Shown here piece by piece: positions 63,042-64,000 of a stretch of DNA of 64,000 bases (position 1 is its first letter; every line of letters begins with the position of its first letter). The translations under genes and the position numbers were made by a program. This DNA comes from SUG2458 sp963651465. GTDB taxonomy: Bacteria; Bacillota_I; Bacilli_A; RFN20; CAG-826. The stretch is taken from assembly GCA_963651465.1 (NCBI GenBank), contig CAVJPS010000010.1, positions 55,637-119,636 of the forward strand. Direction: 5' to 3'. The notes below the pieces were generated by a model. That model worked only from the letters and a program-made list of their open reading frames with translations, made no database searches and was not told where the DNA came from.

Positions 63042-63914
63042 CTAAAATCCTATTATAGCACATGTAGTATAACCCGTTATAATCGCTACTATTATCAAAA
63101 TAGCTATTATTATAAAAGCTTTCTTAATGAATTCTTTATTTTTAAACAAAACAATAGTTCCTAAACCAGCATTAACTATTAATCCTGACATACATGCTCC
63201 AAAACTTAAATTTCCTTCGATAAATAATTCAGTTAAAATTACTGACGAAGCACAATTAGGTATTAAACCAATTAAAACAGAATATAAAGGAGCAAAATAT
63301 TTGTTATTCTCTAAAAAAGTTTTAACTGCGTCTTCACCAATATAGTAAATAATAGTGCCAAAAATCGCATTAATAATAAATACGTAAACAAAAATTTTAA
63401 GAGAATGTACTAATGGATGAATAAGATGCTCATGCCATTTGTTTTCTTCCTTATCATCAATATGATGATGGCAACAGCCTATATGAACTTCTTCCTCATG
63501 TTCACAATGCTCTAAATGTTCTTTTACTTCTCTTTTGGTACGATAGATAAAATCAATAAGATAGCCAATTAAAAAACCAAGAATAAATTTAATTAATATC
63601 AAAGGAAGAACCATATATGCTTTTGACAAATCAGAAAGCATTATAGGTAAGGATTCATCACTGCATGAAATGAATACCGCAACCAAGGTACCCATTGTTA
63701 TATGATTTTTAGTATATAAATCTGATGCAACAACGCTAAATCCACATTGTGGAATTAATCCAAATGCAGATCCAATTATCGGTGAAACTTTTTCATTCTT
63801 AGTTATTTTTTCAGTTAATTTGTTTTCAATAAAAGAAATAATTATATTAAATATTAACACTACAACTAGAATTTTTAAACTATCTAGTAAAGAGTCAAGT
63901 AATATTTCGCCCAT
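63042..63914 (-). CDS. putative heavy-metal exporter (10-TM, ArsP_2-like)
   Basis: A 290-residue membrane protein with about ten hydrophobic segments in two repeats; each has GLIPxC (GLIPQCGFS near 52, GLIPNCASS near 219). A His/Cys/Glu-rich cytoplasmic loop lies between (HLEHCEHEEEVHIGCCHHH, about 137-155), a probable metal sensor. The pattern matches the putative manganese or arsenic exporter family. I start it at the ATG at 63914 after GGGGG; a longer frame would begin inside 5S rRNA. Confidence 0.82.
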   Translation of the reverse strand: MGEILLDSLLDSLKILVVVLIFNIIISFIENKLTEKITKNEKVSPIIGSAFGLIPQCGFSVVASDLYTKNHITMGTLVAVFISCSDESLPIMLSDLSKAYMVLPLILIKFILGFLIGYLIDFIYRTKREVKEHLEHCEHEEEVHIGCCHHHIDDKEENKWHEHLIHPLVHSLKIFVYVFIINAIFGTIIYYIGEDAVKTFLENNKYFAPLYSVLIGLIPNCASSVILTELFIEGNLSFGACMSGLIVNAGLGTIVLFKNKEFIKKAFIIIAILIIVAIITGYTTCAIIGF

Positions 63915-63952
63915 AAAATAACCCCCGCTATTTATAATATACAATAAAAAAA

Positions 63953-64000
63953 AGCCCGGCAACTTGCTATTTTCAGTCCGAAGACCTATCTTCGCCGCTA
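63953..64000 (-). rRNA. rrf: 5S ribosomal RNA, 3' part (partial)
   Basis: The minus strand reads GGCGAAGATAGGTCTTCG then GACTGAAAATAGCAAG and ends GTTGCCGGGC, matching the helix IV/V and 3' strand of helix I of Firmicutes 5S rRNA. It is followed by T8. The 5' part and the rest of the rRNA operon lie outside the window. Confidence 0.85.

Noticed and set aside
1..64000. CRISPR arrays, tRNA genes, transposases or prophage genes
   Set aside because: None was recognised on reading both strands; no regularly spaced repeats and no transposase or integrase-like sequence.

Overview
The window looks like a chromosomal segment of a low-GC, Gram-positive-type bacterium in the Bacilli / Mollicutes-related / Erysipelotrichia range, probably a host-associated or uncultured lineage. 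The DNA is very AT-rich. Ribosome binding sites are strong GGAGG types, and TGA is used as a stop (for example in the ATGA overlap of der and gpsA), so this is standard code 11 and not a mycoplasma code. Gene order follows Bacillus subtilis in several blocks: DUF1934-argS-rpoE; rnpB/pgsA-cinA-recA-rny-ymdB-miaB-ymcA-mutS-mutL-miaA; recU/nth-dnaD; cmk-der-gpsA-HU; mnmG-rsmG-parA; sufCDSUB. The sporulation genes that interrupt the recA-mutL string in Bacillus (spoVS, cotE) are absent, which suggests a non-sporulating or reduced relative. I cannot name the species.

Nearly all genes lie on the minus strand. The right edge is the 3' end of a minus-strand 5S rRNA, so an rRNA operon lies just outside. 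This suggests the replication fork runs from high to low coordinates. Only seven genes are on the plus strand: a DEDD exonuclease, recU, a ferredoxin, two lipoproteins, a HIT protein and an XRE regulator.

Layout from left to right. 1-1.7 kb: two phosphatases that can act on pAp (CysQ-like and NrnA-like). 1.7-8.6 kb: translation and central metabolism (fba, rpoE, argS, DUF1934, gltX, ispF, ychF, csp). 8.7-13.2 kb: an AT-rich MacB/FtsX-like ABC transporter cluster, the least ordinary block. 13.3-27.8 kb: folate, tRNA modification, mismatch repair, RNase Y and recombination genes. 27.8-28.15 kb: RNase P RNA. 28.2-36.5 kb: DNA repair and replication, HU, gpsA, der, cmk, ferredoxin, and ribU with an FMN riboswitch. 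36.5-45.4 kb: rluB, parA, rsmG, mnmG and the SUF Fe-S operon. 45.7-49 kb: two large tandem lipoproteins. 49-54.4 kb: HIT, yhaM, recX, an M24 peptidase, an XRE regulator, degV and a small membrane protein. 54.4-59 kb: a glycerol catabolic operon (glpK, two flavoproteins, DUF1667) with a cre-like site. 59-64 kb: surE, an iron alcohol dehydrogenase, an RluA-type synthase, DUF5662, a metallo-beta-lactamase fold protein, a heavy-metal exporter and the 5S end.

Most of the window is housekeeping and I see no CRISPR array, prophage, transposase or obvious new defence system. The observations most worth pursuing are: the ABC cluster, which encodes one split and one fused MacB-like half transporter and has its first Shine-Dalgarno inside a terminator hairpin; a 221-residue tRNA nucleotidyltransferase-like protein that lacks the C-terminal body and has Glu for a catalytic Asp; the tandem PrsA-like lipoproteins preceded by a perfectly alternating pyrimidine-purine tract; and RNase P RNA placed directly in front of pgsA-cinA-recA without a visible terminator.
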